A stretch of 31,015 nt of DNA from an uncultured Oscillospiraceae bacterium. GTDB taxonomy: Bacteria > Bacillota > Clostridia > Oscillospirales > Oscillospiraceae. The position numbers and the translations under genes were made by a program. The stretch lies in NCBI GenBank assembly GCA_900754515.1, contig CAAEDD010000161.1:1-31015 (forward strand). Direction: 5' to 3'. The notes beneath the pieces are model-generated. The model worked only from the letters and a program-made list of their open reading frames with translations. It had not been told where the DNA came from and ran no database searches. Each line of letters begins with the position of its first letter. Position 1 is the stretch's first letter. This document shows positions 7,241 to 15,152 of the stretch, one piece after another.

Positions 7241-8738
7241 GCCTGAAGCCCTTGGTCGGGTAAAGCGGCGCAGATATTTGCTGCCGCTTTCAGCCCTGTT
7301 CTTTATTGCTTCACCTCTGATCATAATGCTTATACTGTCTCTGCTGTCGGGGAACAACATGTTTCTGTCCAAGCCCTATCTCAATGACGAGCTGGATTAC
7401 TGGAGGCTTATGTACTCCATAAGCGAGCGGGGTTTTGACTTCGGCTCAACGGAACATCTGGTAGGCTATGTGGCCCCCATCGGCCCGTTGGGCAGTCACG
7501 GTCTGTCTCCGGTAGCGGCATGGCTCTGGTATGTGCTGCTGTTTCCCATGACTGACAGCGCTCTGGTAATCGCCGGTGTGCTAATGCTCATAGCCGCCAT
7601 GGCACTTCTGTATTTTATAGCCCGGCCCGGCGCCGCTGAGCTGCTGCTCATGGGTTTGTTTACCATACTGTATCCCCCGCTGATACGCTATATCAACCTC
7701 TCCATGATGGAGATGCCCTGCTATGCCTGCGTAATTGGATATATGGCACTGCTGCTGCGTTACGAAAAGGAGCACTCCGGGGTCCTGCCCCGCAGTGGCT
7801 GGACTCTGCCCCTGCTTCTGGTATGCGGGTTCTACTGCACAGTGCTGCGTATGAGCAACGTGGTGCTGTTTTTCCCGGCTATCCTTATTTTCTGTGACAA
7901 CAAGATCAGCCTGAAGCTGCTTTTCTGTCTGCTGCTTTATATCCTGGGCGTTTTTGCCTTCAACTACTGCTTCTCTCTTTTCGTAGCTCCCTACCCGGAC
8001 GTGCTCTATAACCTGATGCAAAGCGAAAGCATTGTTGAACTGCTCAGGGGTCTTTGGCAGAACACCAGAAGCAATATTATGAATTTCCTGAATCCTGCCT
8101 CAGACAACTCAGTTCCTCAGGCCATAGCCCGATATTTTTATCTGCTGCTCCTGCTCCTGCTTCTTGTGAAGACCCTGTTTAAACGGGAGGACGGCAGGCT
8201 GCACTTTACATGGCGCTGGCAGTATTTCGGCATACTTGCCGCCGGCGGCGGCTGCCTTGCCATTGTAATAATGATTTATTTTGTATTTGACTGGCGGGAT
8301 TACCGCACTCTGGCCCCCATGGCCTATGGTCTCGTGCTGTGGCTGCTGCTGCGCTGGAGTGGTGAGGGCAAGGCTTTCAGGGCTTCTCTGGCCGCCCTGA
8401 TGCTCTTTGGCATGCTTATGGCCCCGGAAGCTTACAGCCATGTAGCCCAGGACCCCCGTTTTTTCCCCGACGAGTCCACCGGTCTGGATTACTCGGAGCT
8501 CTTTGGGGATGAGCCCTGCACTCTTGGCCTCTACGGCACTGAGTATGACTTGGCTCTCATGAAGGATGTTCCGCCCAATGTCGGCATCTGCGGCGGAATA
8601 TATGATGAAAATACCCACGGCTATGGGATGGATTACATTCTCTCCCGTCCAAATGACCCGGTGCCTTCCCCGGATTACTATGAGTTTTACGGCTCAATGG
8701 AGGGCTACGGGGACATTTACCGCAGGATTGATCCCTGA
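7230..8738 (+). CDS. Polytopic membrane protein, probable GT-C-type glycosyltransferase
   Basis: This 502-residue protein has about 11 or 12 hydrophobic helices, the first at residues 17-40. The first outside loop holds acidic residues in LNDELDYW (D53, E54, D56). The position of these acids just after helix 1 matches the catalytic or metal-binding site of GT-C enzymes, which transfer sugars from polyprenyl-phosphate donors on the outer face of the membrane. The last 100 or so residues form a soluble outside domain. I do not recognise an exact family, so the assignment rests on topology and on neighbours (polyprenyl-phosphate sugar synthases and flippase-like proteins). ATG at 7230 is chosen over 7209 because a GGAG precedes it; it overlaps wecE, suggesting translational coupling. 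An O-antigen-ligase- or polymerase-like role is the main alternative. Confidence 0.6.
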   Translation: MNIEPEALGRVKRRRYLLPLSALFFIASPLIIMLILSLLSGNNMFLSKPYLNDELDYWRLMYSISERGFDFGSTEHLVGYVAPIGPLGSHGLSPVAAWLWYVLLFPMTDSALVIAGVLMLIAAMALLYFIARPGAAELLLMGLFTILYPPLIRYINLSMMEMPCYACVIGYMALLLRYEKEHSGVLPRSGWTLPLLLVCGFYCTVLRMSNVVLFFPAILIFCDNKISLKLLFCLLLYILGVFAFNYCFSLFVAPYPDVLYNLMQSESIVELLRGLWQNTRSNIMNFLNPASDNSVPQAIARYFYLLLLLLLLVKTLFKREDGRLHFTWRWQYFGILAAGGGCLAIVIMIYFVFDWRDYRTLAPMAYGLVLWLLLRWSGEGKAFRASLAALMLFGMLMAPEAYSHVAQDPRFFPDESTGLDYSELFGDEPCTLGLYGTEYDLALMKDVPPNVGICGGIYDENTHGYGMDYILSRPNDPVPSPDYYEFYGSMEGYGDIYRRIDP

Positions 8739-8752
8739 TCTGGAGGAACCCT

Positions 8753-9307
8753 ATGAACATTTTTGCTCCCTGTGACCTGCCGGTGATAAACGGCGAAAAG
8801 GTCACTCTGCGCCCTATTACCCGGGAAGATACCGGACTTATAGTTGCCTGGCGCAACAAGGATTCTGTGCGCAGGCACTTTATATTCCGTCAGCCCTTTA
8901 CCCCTGAACTTCATGAAAACTGGCTCAAGACCAAAGTGGATACCGGCAAGGTCATCCAGTATATTATCCTTGAAAAGTCCAGCGGCAGGCCGGTGGGCAG
9001 CGTCTATCTCCGAGATATTGACGCGGAAAACGAGAGTGCCGAATACGGCATCTTTATCGGGGAGGATGATTGTCAGGGGCAGGGCATAGGCACTGAAACT
9101 GCAAAACTTTTCATTCGCTTCGGTCTGGACGTGCTGAGGCTGCACCGGATAAGTCTGAGAGTGCTGGGCAGCAACGTCGCTTCCCGCCGCAGCTGTGAAA
9201 AAGCCGGGTTTGTCACAGAGGGTGTTTTCCGCGACATGGTGAAGCTGGACGGGGAATTTCATGACATCGTGTTTATGTCCATACTTAACAAGGAGGAAGA
9301 GGAATGA
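8753..9307 (+). CDS. GNAT N-acetyltransferase (RimJ/RimL/PseH-like), likely amino-sugar acetylase
   Basis: The 184 residues show the GNAT fold of the RimJ/RimL branch. LRPITREDTGLIVAWRN begins at residue 19, and the acetyl-CoA pyrophosphate loop QGQGIG lies at 108-113, followed by the typical LHRISLRVLGSNVASRRSCEKAGF. The WRN-containing start of the domain is shared with PseH, which acetylates a UDP-4-amino sugar. Three genes after a 4-amino-sugar transaminase, the natural guess is N-acetylation of dTDP-Fuc4N to Fuc4NAc, the role of the unrelated-looking WecD in enterobacteria. Protein N-terminal acetylation cannot be excluded. It begins 14 bases after the membrane protein with GGAGG upstream, and its end overlaps the next gene by four bases. 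Confidence 0.85.
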   Translation: MNIFAPCDLPVINGEKVTLRPITREDTGLIVAWRNKDSVRRHFIFRQPFTPELHENWLKTKVDTGKVIQYIILEKSSGRPVGSVYLRDIDAENESAEYGIFIGEDDCQGQGIGTETAKLFIRFGLDVLRLHRISLRVLGSNVASRRSCEKAGFVTEGVFRDMVKLDGEFHDIVFMSILNKEEEE

Positions 9308-10245
9308 AAACCGTCTCCTTTGTGATACCCTGCTACTGTTCGGAAAAAACCATAGGCTCTGTGGTGGATGAGATAGAGCGTACCATGCCCGGTCTTTCCC
9401 AGTATGACTATGAGATTATTCTTGTGAACGACTGCTCTCCGGACAATACTTTTTCCGTTATCTCTTCCATGGCTGAAAATGACGGGCACATCACCGCTGT
9501 TGACCTCACCAGGAACTTCGGCCAGCACGGTGCGCTGATGGCGGGCTTTCACCACTGCAGAGGGGATATAGTGGTCTGCCTGGATGACGACGGTCAGACC
9601 CCCGCCGATGAGGTGGGCAAACTCCTCTCCAAGTTGGAGGAGGGCTACGACGTGGTCTATGCCTCCTACGAGCACAAACAGCATTCTAAATTCCGCAACT
9701 GGGGAACCCGTATAAACAATAAGATGACGGAGATTATGCTGGGCAAACCCAAAGATCTGTCTATCCCCAGCTATCTTGCGGCCAAACGTTTTATCATTGA
9801 TGAAATGCTTAATTACAAGCACTGCTTCCCCTATGTGGACGGGCTTGTACTCCGCTCCACCCGCAGGATCTGCAACGTGCCGGTGAACCACCGGCAGCGC
9901 CAGCAGGGAGAGTCCGGCTATACCATAGGCAAGCTCCTCAGTCTGTGGATGAACGGCTTTACTTCTTTCTCCGTGAAGCCCCTGCGGCTTGCTACCTATG
10001 CCGGAGTGCTGACGGCCTTCCTGGGCTTTATTTATGCTCTGGTCATCGTTATAAAATACTTTATTGACAGCAGCGTTCCGGTAGGCTGGAGTTCCACAAT
10101 GGCCCTGCAGCTGGTGCTGGGCGGTATAATTCTCGTGGTACTGGGCCTTATCGGCGAGTACGTCGGCCGTATATACATGTGCATCAATGCCTCTCCTCAG
10201 TTCGTGGAGCGGCAGGTGGTGAAGAAGAAGGACAGTGAGAGCTGA
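9304..10245 (+). CDS. DPM1/ArnC-type polyprenyl-phosphate glycosyltransferase (copy A)
   Basis: This GT2 (GT-A fold) enzyme of 313 residues belongs to the dolichol-phosphate-mannose-synthase/ArnC/GtrB branch, which moves a sugar from a nucleotide donor to undecaprenyl phosphate at the inner face of the membrane. The VSFVIPCY start, LVNDCSPDNT (about 40-49), the NFGQH segment and the metal-binding DDD at 94-96 (LDDDGQTPADEV) are visible. Two C-terminal helices, about 231-256 and 266-290, anchor it in the membrane, and IGEYVGRIY is the usual tail motif. The ATG overlaps the GNAT stop by four bases (ATGA), with GGAGG just upstream. It is about 70% identical by eye to the copy at 12161. The sugar donor is not proven; the operon suggests the dTDP-Fuc4NAc product. 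Confidence 0.93.
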   Translation: MKTVSFVIPCYCSEKTIGSVVDEIERTMPGLSQYDYEIILVNDCSPDNTFSVISSMAENDGHITAVDLTRNFGQHGALMAGFHHCRGDIVVCLDDDGQTPADEVGKLLSKLEEGYDVVYASYEHKQHSKFRNWGTRINNKMTEIMLGKPKDLSIPSYLAAKRFIIDEMLNYKHCFPYVDGLVLRSTRRICNVPVNHRQRQQGESGYTIGKLLSLWMNGFTSFSVKPLRLATYAGVLTAFLGFIYALVIVIKYFIDSSVPVGWSSTMALQLVLGGIILVVLGLIGEYVGRIYMCINASPQFVERQVVKKKDSES

Positions 10246-10247
10246 GC

Positions 10248-10619
10248 ATGGAAAAAACGGATAAGAGAGTCTTCCTGGCTCTGCATCTGCTGCTGCTGTT
10301 CTATTCCCTGTCCTCAGTACTTTCAAAGTTGGCGGCGGCCGAGCCCTTCCTCAGTCTTAAATTCTGCCTGTACTATGGCGGCATGTTCTGCATCCTGGTG
10401 ATCTACGCCTTGGGCTGGCAGCAGATACTAAAGCGTCTGCCCCTCACCGTGGCCTTTGCAAACAAGGCTGTGACCCTTGTTTGGAGTCTGGTCTTCGGGG
10501 CTCTGCTCTTTAAAGAGCAGATACGCATCAATCAGCTCATAGGCTGCGCTCTGGCTGTAGCCGGAGTTATTCTCTTTGTTCAACCTGAAAAGGGCGGAAA
10601 CGGGGAGGTGCAGTCATGA
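10248..10619 (+). CDS. Small four-helix EamA/SMR-like membrane protein (ArnE/F-like flippase subunit 1)
   Basis: The 123 residues form four transmembrane helices with short loops (about 9-28, 38-56, 66-88 and 94-113), the size and layout of half-EamA or small-multidrug-resistance proteins. The last two helices (LVFGALLFKEQIRINQLIG followed by ALAVAGVILF) carry the LFKE-x-GxxLIxxGV pattern common to EamA proteins. In the Arn pathway, the heterodimer ArnE/ArnF flips the undecaprenyl-phosphate sugar to the outer face. Position directly after an ArnC-like enzyme (2-base gap) and directly before a second protein of the same type supports this role. The ribosome binding site is weak, so expression may depend on coupling. 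Confidence 0.78.
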   Translation: MEKTDKRVFLALHLLLLFYSLSSVLSKLAAAEPFLSLKFCLYYGGMFCILVIYALGWQQILKRLPLTVAFANKAVTLVWSLVFGALLFKEQIRINQLIGCALAVAGVILFVQPEKGGNGEVQS

Positions 10620-10963
10620 CAAGAGAGATGCTGCCCTATCTGTTTATCGGTTTTTTCAGCGTGTTTGTGTCCTCGGTATCCCAGACGATTCTGAAAAAGG
10701 CTTCCCTTACGGAGCACAGGAGCTTCATCGGGGAATATCTCAATCTGCCGGTGATCCTGGCTTATGGTATGTTTTTCGGCAGTACTCTGCTTACCATGTT
10801 TGCCTACAAGAAGCTGCCGCTCAGCATGAGCCCTGCCTTTGAGAGCAGCTCCTATATCTTCGTCACCATCTTCGGCGTTACCATCTTCAAGGAGAAGGTT
10901 GGGCCCCGTAAGCTCTTTGCCCTTTTCCTAATACTTCTGGGCATCATTATTTTTACCCTATGA
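10616..10963 (+). CDS. Small four-helix EamA/SMR-like membrane protein (ArnE/F-like flippase subunit 2)
   Basis: This 115-residue protein again has four helices, beginning LFIGFFSVFVSSVSQTILKKAS, whose polar SQTILKKA end resembles the G/SQxxxKxA motif at helix 1 of ArnE-like proteins. Helix 4 ends at the C-terminus (LFALFLILLGIIIF). GVTIFKEKVGPRKL matches the FKE loop of the preceding protein. Overlap of four bases with the previous gene suggests stoichiometric, coupled expression of a heterodimer. Expected role: moving the undecaprenyl-phosphate sugar across the membrane. Transport of another small molecule remains possible. Confidence 0.78.
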   Translation: MTREMLPYLFIGFFSVFVSSVSQTILKKASLTEHRSFIGEYLNLPVILAYGMFFGSTLLTMFAYKKLPLSMSPAFESSSYIFVTIFGVTIFKEKVGPRKLFALFLILLGIIIFTL

Positions 10964-10974
10964 TTGGAGCTCCC

Positions 10975-12147
10975 ATGGATAACAAGCCAAAAAATCTCAT
11001 AATAATCGGCGCCAATGAGTTTCAAAATCCCCTTATACTTACGGCCAAAGCCATGGGCTACACTACCCATGTGTTTGCATGGCAGAGCGGTGATGTGGGC
11101 GAGCGCTCCGCAGACTACTTCTATCCCATCAGCATTGTGGAGCTTGACAGAATACTTAATATCTGCCGTATGCTCTCCCCGGTGGGTGTGGTGTCCATCG
11201 GCTCCGACCTGGCGGCAATAACCGTAAATTATATTGCAGAGAAGCTGGGCCTTGTGGGAAACGGTATGGACAGCGCCCTTGCCGCCACCAACAAGCACCT
11301 CATGCGCCTGGCCTTTGAGAAAGCCGGACTGCCCTCCTGCAAGAGCCGTCTTGTGTCCTCCCCTGAGGATGCAGAAGGCTTGAAGCTGAACTACCCTGTC
11401 ATCGTCAAGCCCACGGACCGCTCCGGCAGCCGCGGCGTTTTCAAGGTGACAGAACCCTCCCAGCTGGCGCCGGCCATAGCCAAAGCCCAGAGCCATTCCT
11501 TTGAAAAGAAAGCCCTGGTGGAAGAATTTGCCCCCGGCAGGGAATACAGCATCGAATATGTCTCCTGGCAGGGTGAACACCATTTTCTGGCCTGCACCGA
11601 AAAGTTCACCACCGGTGCCCCGCTCTTTGTGGAGACGGGACACCTTCAGCCTCCCCTGCACATGACGGAAAAAATCCTCTCCAATATAAAGGAGCTTGTG
11701 CCCCGGGTGCTGGACTGCCTTGGCATACGCTTCGGTGCCTCCCATACGGAGCTGAAGATCGACGAAAACGGCGTCATTCGCATCATAGAGTGCGGTGCCC
11801 GCATGGGAGGGGACTGCATAGGCTCGGATCTGGTGTATATCAGCCGGGGCATAGACTACGTAGGCGCCTGCGTGGACGTTGCTTGCGGCAAGGAGCCAGG
11901 CATCCAGCCTCAACATGCCCCCCGCATTTCTTCCATACGCTTCATTTTCAACCAACGGGATCTGGATGATCTGGATTATATCCGCCGCAATTATCCCAAT
12001 GCCATATACCGAGTAAGCGATATCCTCCCTCTGGACGGCCGGGAGATAAGCGACAGCTCCACCCGTTACGGCTTTTACATCCTGTCCACCGAAACCATGG
12101 GAGAGATGACCGAGATCCTCGGCCATGTGGACTTCGATTTGAACTGA
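10975..12147 (+). CDS. ATP-grasp domain ligase of unknown substrate
   Basis: The 390-residue protein has a Rossmann-like pre-ATP-grasp domain (NLIIIGANEFQNPLI from residue 7) and an ATP-grasp fold similar to carbamoyl-phosphate synthase and PurK relatives. Visible are PVIVKPTDRSGSRGV with the nucleotide-binding K145, LVEEFAPGREYSIEYV at 181-196, and the metal-binding IIECGARMGGD with E272 and R276, so it appears active. Such enzymes join a carboxylate to an amine or thiol through an acyl phosphate. I infer it may add an amino or hydroxy acid to the 4-amino sugar, but the substrate cannot be read from sequence. ATG 10975 is preferred over 10960 because GGAG lies five bases ahead. The C-terminal 80 residues are a separate small domain. 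Confidence 0.85.
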   Translation: MDNKPKNLIIIGANEFQNPLILTAKAMGYTTHVFAWQSGDVGERSADYFYPISIVELDRILNICRMLSPVGVVSIGSDLAAITVNYIAEKLGLVGNGMDSALAATNKHLMRLAFEKAGLPSCKSRLVSSPEDAEGLKLNYPVIVKPTDRSGSRGVFKVTEPSQLAPAIAKAQSHSFEKKALVEEFAPGREYSIEYVSWQGEHHFLACTEKFTTGAPLFVETGHLQPPLHMTEKILSNIKELVPRVLDCLGIRFGASHTELKIDENGVIRIIECGARMGGDCIGSDLVYISRGIDYVGACVDVACGKEPGIQPQHAPRISSIRFIFNQRDLDDLDYIRRNYPNAIYRVSDILPLDGREISDSSTRYGFYILSTETMGEMTEILGHVDFDLN

Positions 12148-12160
12148 CGGGGTGTTGTTT

Positions 12161-13102
12161 ATGAAACTTGTGTCTTTTGTAATCCCGTGTTACCGCTCCG
12201 CCGGGACGATCTCCGCCGTGGTGGAGGAGATAAACCGCAGCATGGACGTGTTGACAGACTATGAGCATGAGATAATTCTGGTCAATGACTGTTCTCCGGA
12301 CAACACATTCTCTGTTCTTAGTGCCCTTGCCCGGTCGGACAGGCGCATTACCGCCGTGGATCTGGCAAAAAATTTTGGCCAGCACGCCGCCATCATGGCG
12401 GGTCTGCACCACAGCCGTGGCGACTATATAGTCTGCCTGGACGACGACGGCCAGACCCCTGCCGATGAGGTTGGTAAACTCCTTGAAAAGCTGGAGGAGG
12501 GCTACGACGTGGTATATGCCTCCTACGGCCATCACAAGCAGCACAGCTTCTTCCGCAACTTCGGCAGCTGGCTCAACGGCAAGATGACGGAGATCATGCT
12601 GGGCAAGCCCCGGGAGCTCTCCCTCACCAGCTACTTTGCCGCCCAGCGCTTTATCGTAGAGGAAATGCTCCGCTATGAGCACTGCTTTCCCTATGTAATG
12701 GGTCTGGTGCTGCGCTCTACCAAAAACATATGCAATGTGCCGGTAAACCACCGGCAGCGGCAGGAGGGCCACTCAGGATACACTCTCAGCAAATTGCTGA
12801 ACCTTTGGATGAACGGCTTTACCTCTTTCTCTATAAAGCCTTTGCGTCTGGCTACCTATATGGGCTGCCTCACCGCTTTTGCCGGCTTCATCTACGCCAT
12901 AATAATTGTCATAAGATATTTTACCATACATCTGGCCCCACTGGGCTGGAGCTCCACCACGGCTCTGCTGTTGATTCTTGGCGGTATCATCCTGCTGGTT
13001 CTGGGTCTGGTTGGAGAATATGTGGGACGCATATTCATGTGCGTCAATGCCTCGCCCCAATATGTGGAGCGTAAGGTGATAAAATACGGTCGGGAGGAAT
13101 AA
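12161..13102 (+). CDS. DPM1/ArnC-type polyprenyl-phosphate glycosyltransferase (copy B)
   Basis: This is the second GT2 enzyme of the operon, also 313 residues from ATG 12161 (a GTG at 12152 is open but the family start and a GGGGTG site favour the ATG). It keeps the same motifs as copy A: LVNDCSPDNT, LDDDGQTPADEV with the DDD metal site, VNHRQRQ, SGYTLSKLLNLWMNGFTSF, two C-terminal helices and GEYVGRIFMCVNASPQ. By eye the two are about 70% identical along their whole length, so they arose by duplication. Differences cluster near the N-terminus, the loop after ASY, and the outside loop between the two helices. Different donor sugars, or one modified by the ATP-grasp ligase just upstream, would explain keeping both. 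Confidence 0.92.
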   Translation: MKLVSFVIPCYRSAGTISAVVEEINRSMDVLTDYEHEIILVNDCSPDNTFSVLSALARSDRRITAVDLAKNFGQHAAIMAGLHHSRGDYIVCLDDDGQTPADEVGKLLEKLEEGYDVVYASYGHHKQHSFFRNFGSWLNGKMTEIMLGKPRELSLTSYFAAQRFIVEEMLRYEHCFPYVMGLVLRSTKNICNVPVNHRQRQEGHSGYTLSKLLNLWMNGFTSFSIKPLRLATYMGCLTAFAGFIYAIIIVIRYFTIHLAPLGWSSTTALLLILGGIILLVLGLVGEYVGRIFMCVNASPQYVERKVIKYGREE

Positions 13103-13104
13103 TC

Positions 13105-13905
13105 ATGGCTATATTGGGTTTTATAGGCGTGGGCAATATGGGCGGCGCTCTGGCCAGAGCCGCTGCCGGTAAAGTCTCCGGAACCTCTCTGCTTCTGGCA
13201 AACCGCAGCCGTGAAAAGGCTGAAAAGCTGGCTGTAGAGCTTGGCGGAACAGTCTCGGACAATCTCTCCATAGCTGCCTCGGCCGACTATATTTTTCTGG
13301 GCGTAAAGCCTCAGATGCTTCCGGGAGTGCTCTCAGATCTGACAGATACCCTCAGGCGGCGGGAAAGCCCTTTTGTCCTTGTGAGCATGGCCGCAGGTAC
13401 CTCCATAGAAAAGGTGCAGCAGCTCTCCGGGGATAAGTGGCCGGTGATCCGTATAATGCCAAACACCCCTGCCTCCATAGGCCGTGGCATGATACTCTAT
13501 GCTCCCGGAGAAAATGTCTCGGCAGAGCAACTGGATACCTTTCTGAAGCTCATGTCCGGAGCCGGGCGCTTTACCCGGCTGGAAGAGCGCCTCATTGACG
13601 CCGGTTCCTCTGTCTCCGGCTGTGGCCCCGCTTTCGCAGATTTGTTTATAGAAGCTCTGGCCGACGGCGGCGTTGCCTGCGGGCTTCCCCGGTCAGCCGC
13701 CATTGAGCTTGCCGCTCAAATGCTCCTGGGCTCGGCGGCTCTGGTTCTTGAAAGCGGCAGACATCCGGGCGAGCTTAAAGACGCCGTATGCTCCCCAGGC
13801 GGCACCACCATTCAGGGAGTTAGGGCTCTGGAGAAAAGCGGCTTTCGCAGCGCCGTCATGGAGGCTGTCATTGCCGCCTATGAAAAGAACTTCGACCTGA
13901 AATAA
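13105..13905 (+). CDS. proC: Pyrroline-5-carboxylate reductase ProC
   Basis: ProC (EC 1.5.1.2) reduces 1-pyrroline-5-carboxylate to proline with NAD(P)H. The 266 residues match the family. GFIGVGNMGGALARA near the N-terminus is the dinucleotide-binding turn; LGVKPQMLPGVL and IRIMPNTPASIGRGM are typical of the N-terminal domain; GCGPAFADLFIEALADGG and the PGELKDAVCSPGGTTIQGV signature form the C-terminal dimerisation and substrate site. The start lies two bases after the glycosyltransferase stop, with GGGAGGA just upstream, so it is translated from the same message. It ends the operon and is followed by a terminator. Why a proline enzyme sits here is unclear; it may simply be carried along, or supply an amino acid used by the system. 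Confidence 0.95.
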   Translation: MAILGFIGVGNMGGALARAAAGKVSGTSLLLANRSREKAEKLAVELGGTVSDNLSIAASADYIFLGVKPQMLPGVLSDLTDTLRRRESPFVLVSMAAGTSIEKVQQLSGDKWPVIRIMPNTPASIGRGMILYAPGENVSAEQLDTFLKLMSGAGRFTRLEERLIDAGSSVSGCGPAFADLFIEALADGGVACGLPRSAAIELAAQMLLGSAALVLESGRHPGELKDAVCSPGGTTIQGVRALEKSGFRSAVMEAVIAAYEKNFDLK

Positions 13906-13928
13906 TTAAAGAAAACAACTCATAATAA

Positions 13929-13972
13929 GAGTCCTCCCCGGCATAGCCTGATTGCTGTGCCGGGGAGGGCTC
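13929..13972. terminator. Terminator between convergent proC and lysR
   Basis: Arms GAG-T-CCTCCCCGGCA (13929-13943) and its near-complement at 13958-13972 form a long GC-rich hairpin with a 14-base loop and one mismatch. CTCTTTGC follows on the plus strand, and an AT-rich TTATTATGAG follows on the minus strand. It probably stops transcription from both sides. Confidence 0.8.
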
Positions 13973-14013
13973 TTTGCATCAATATACTAAATATGCTTAT
14001 TAATACTTATTAT

Positions 14014-14985
14014 TTATTTATTTGACCAGACGTCCAGGGAGCCTTTGGTATAGTCTGCGAAAAATTCCTTGAAAGTGTCCAGCAACTCCTGGGTACCTCC
14101 GTGAAGTACACGCTCCTTGTGGAAATAGGCGCATACCCTGTCGATATCCGGCAGATAAGGCAGGGGAAACACATGAATTTTTTTAAGATAATCGTTTTGC
14201 AGTTCCCTGCCCACCAGATCCCAGAAAAGCTTTGGATATATAAGCACTCCCAAGCCGCTGTTGGCAAGCTGAAAGGCATTCTCCATATTTGTAAGCTCGC
14301 ACACAAAGTGGGGATTAATGTCATAATACTTGAGATAGCTGGCCAGAGTACGTCCGCCGGAGGATTGAGGAGGTATTTTTATAAACGGCGCCTTTTCAAA
14401 GTAAGTCAGGTCTGCACACTGGGAAAAACCTCCTGCCACAGAGTCCGCACTATCCCCGGCAAGACTTTTCATTATGCCCCGGGGCACCACCAGCAACTGC
14501 TCCTTTTTGCACAGCTCTACAGTCTCATAGCTCTCCGGAGTACTGGTAATAGAACCCACCACCAGATCCACCCCGTCATGGGTGACCGCCTTTTGCAGCA
14601 CCTCCGGAGAGGCCTCATTCATCTTAACATAGGTGTCCGGATGTCCGCGGAGATACACGGGCAGCACATAGGGCAGAACCGCCCTGGCCACCGTGTGTTC
14701 TATGCCCATGTGGATATACTGGCTGCCTGCGCTGCCTCGATTGGTGTTTTCCTCATACTGCTGCTTCAGATGCAGTATTTCTTTTGCCACCCTCAGAAAC
14801 TGCATGCCGTCTCTGGTCAGTCCCAGGGGCCGGCTGCGCACAAAAAGCTGCGTACCCAGTTCCTCCTCCAGCTTGGCTATCTGCTTGGAGAGGGATTGCT
14901 GAGAAATGAAAAGATGCTGCGCCGCTACCGATATACTCTTCTCATCGGCCACGGCAATAAAACTTTTTAACAGTGAAAAATCCAT
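14014..14985 (-). CDS. LysR-family transcriptional regulator
   Basis: From ATG 14985 the protein has 323 residues. The N-terminal winged helix is typical: MDFSLLKSFIAVADEKSIS, AAQHLFISQQSLSKQIAKLEEELG (about 20-43), LFVRSRPLGLTRDG. The rest is the substrate-sensing domain with two alpha/beta lobes. The reading frame extends to 15102, but only the internal start matches the family N-terminus; AAGGG lies close ahead of it. It is divergent from a TAXI-type TRAP transporter, so that operon is the likely target, with the transported acid or a product as co-inducer. The gap between them contains candidate LysR sites. It converges with proC. Confidence 0.92.
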   Translation of the reverse strand: MDFSLLKSFIAVADEKSISVAAQHLFISQQSLSKQIAKLEEELGTQLFVRSRPLGLTRDGMQFLRVAKEILHLKQQYEENTNRGSAGSQYIHMGIEHTVARAVLPYVLPVYLRGHPDTYVKMNEASPEVLQKAVTHDGVDLVVGSITSTPESYETVELCKKEQLLVVPRGIMKSLAGDSADSVAGGFSQCADLTYFEKAPFIKIPPQSSGGRTLASYLKYYDINPHFVCELTNMENAFQLANSGLGVLIYPKLFWDLVGRELQNDYLKKIHVFPLPYLPDIDRVCAYFHKERVLHGGTQELLDTFKEFFADYTKGSLDVWSNK

Positions 14986-15152
14986 TTTACCCTTACTCCG
15001 CTTATATGGCTCCGGGAATTCCGGAAAGCTCCGGTTTCCAGCATTTGCCGTTATCTTTTTGACGATTTCTGAGATGTGCCAAAATTTTCTTGCATTATGC
15101 ACAACGAAGCCCGTATAATTCTCTGTGTTTCTGTTACTTTTGCAAATGTATG

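Noticed and set aside
5993..7372. 459-codon minus-strand reading frame opposite wecE
   Set aside because: It lies opposite a clear WecE and has no domain match; other long antisense frames (e.g. 16401-18491, 23062-25905) are rejected for the same reason, being products of GC-rich codon bias.
8124..8180. Run of leucine codons that could be a frameshift or repeat expansion
   Set aside because: The frame continues normally on both sides and the run fits a transmembrane helix of the GT-C-like protein.
14986..15102. N-terminal extension of the LysR protein
   Set aside because: The extra 39 residues do not match the family and lack a ribosome binding site; the start at 14985 is preferred.
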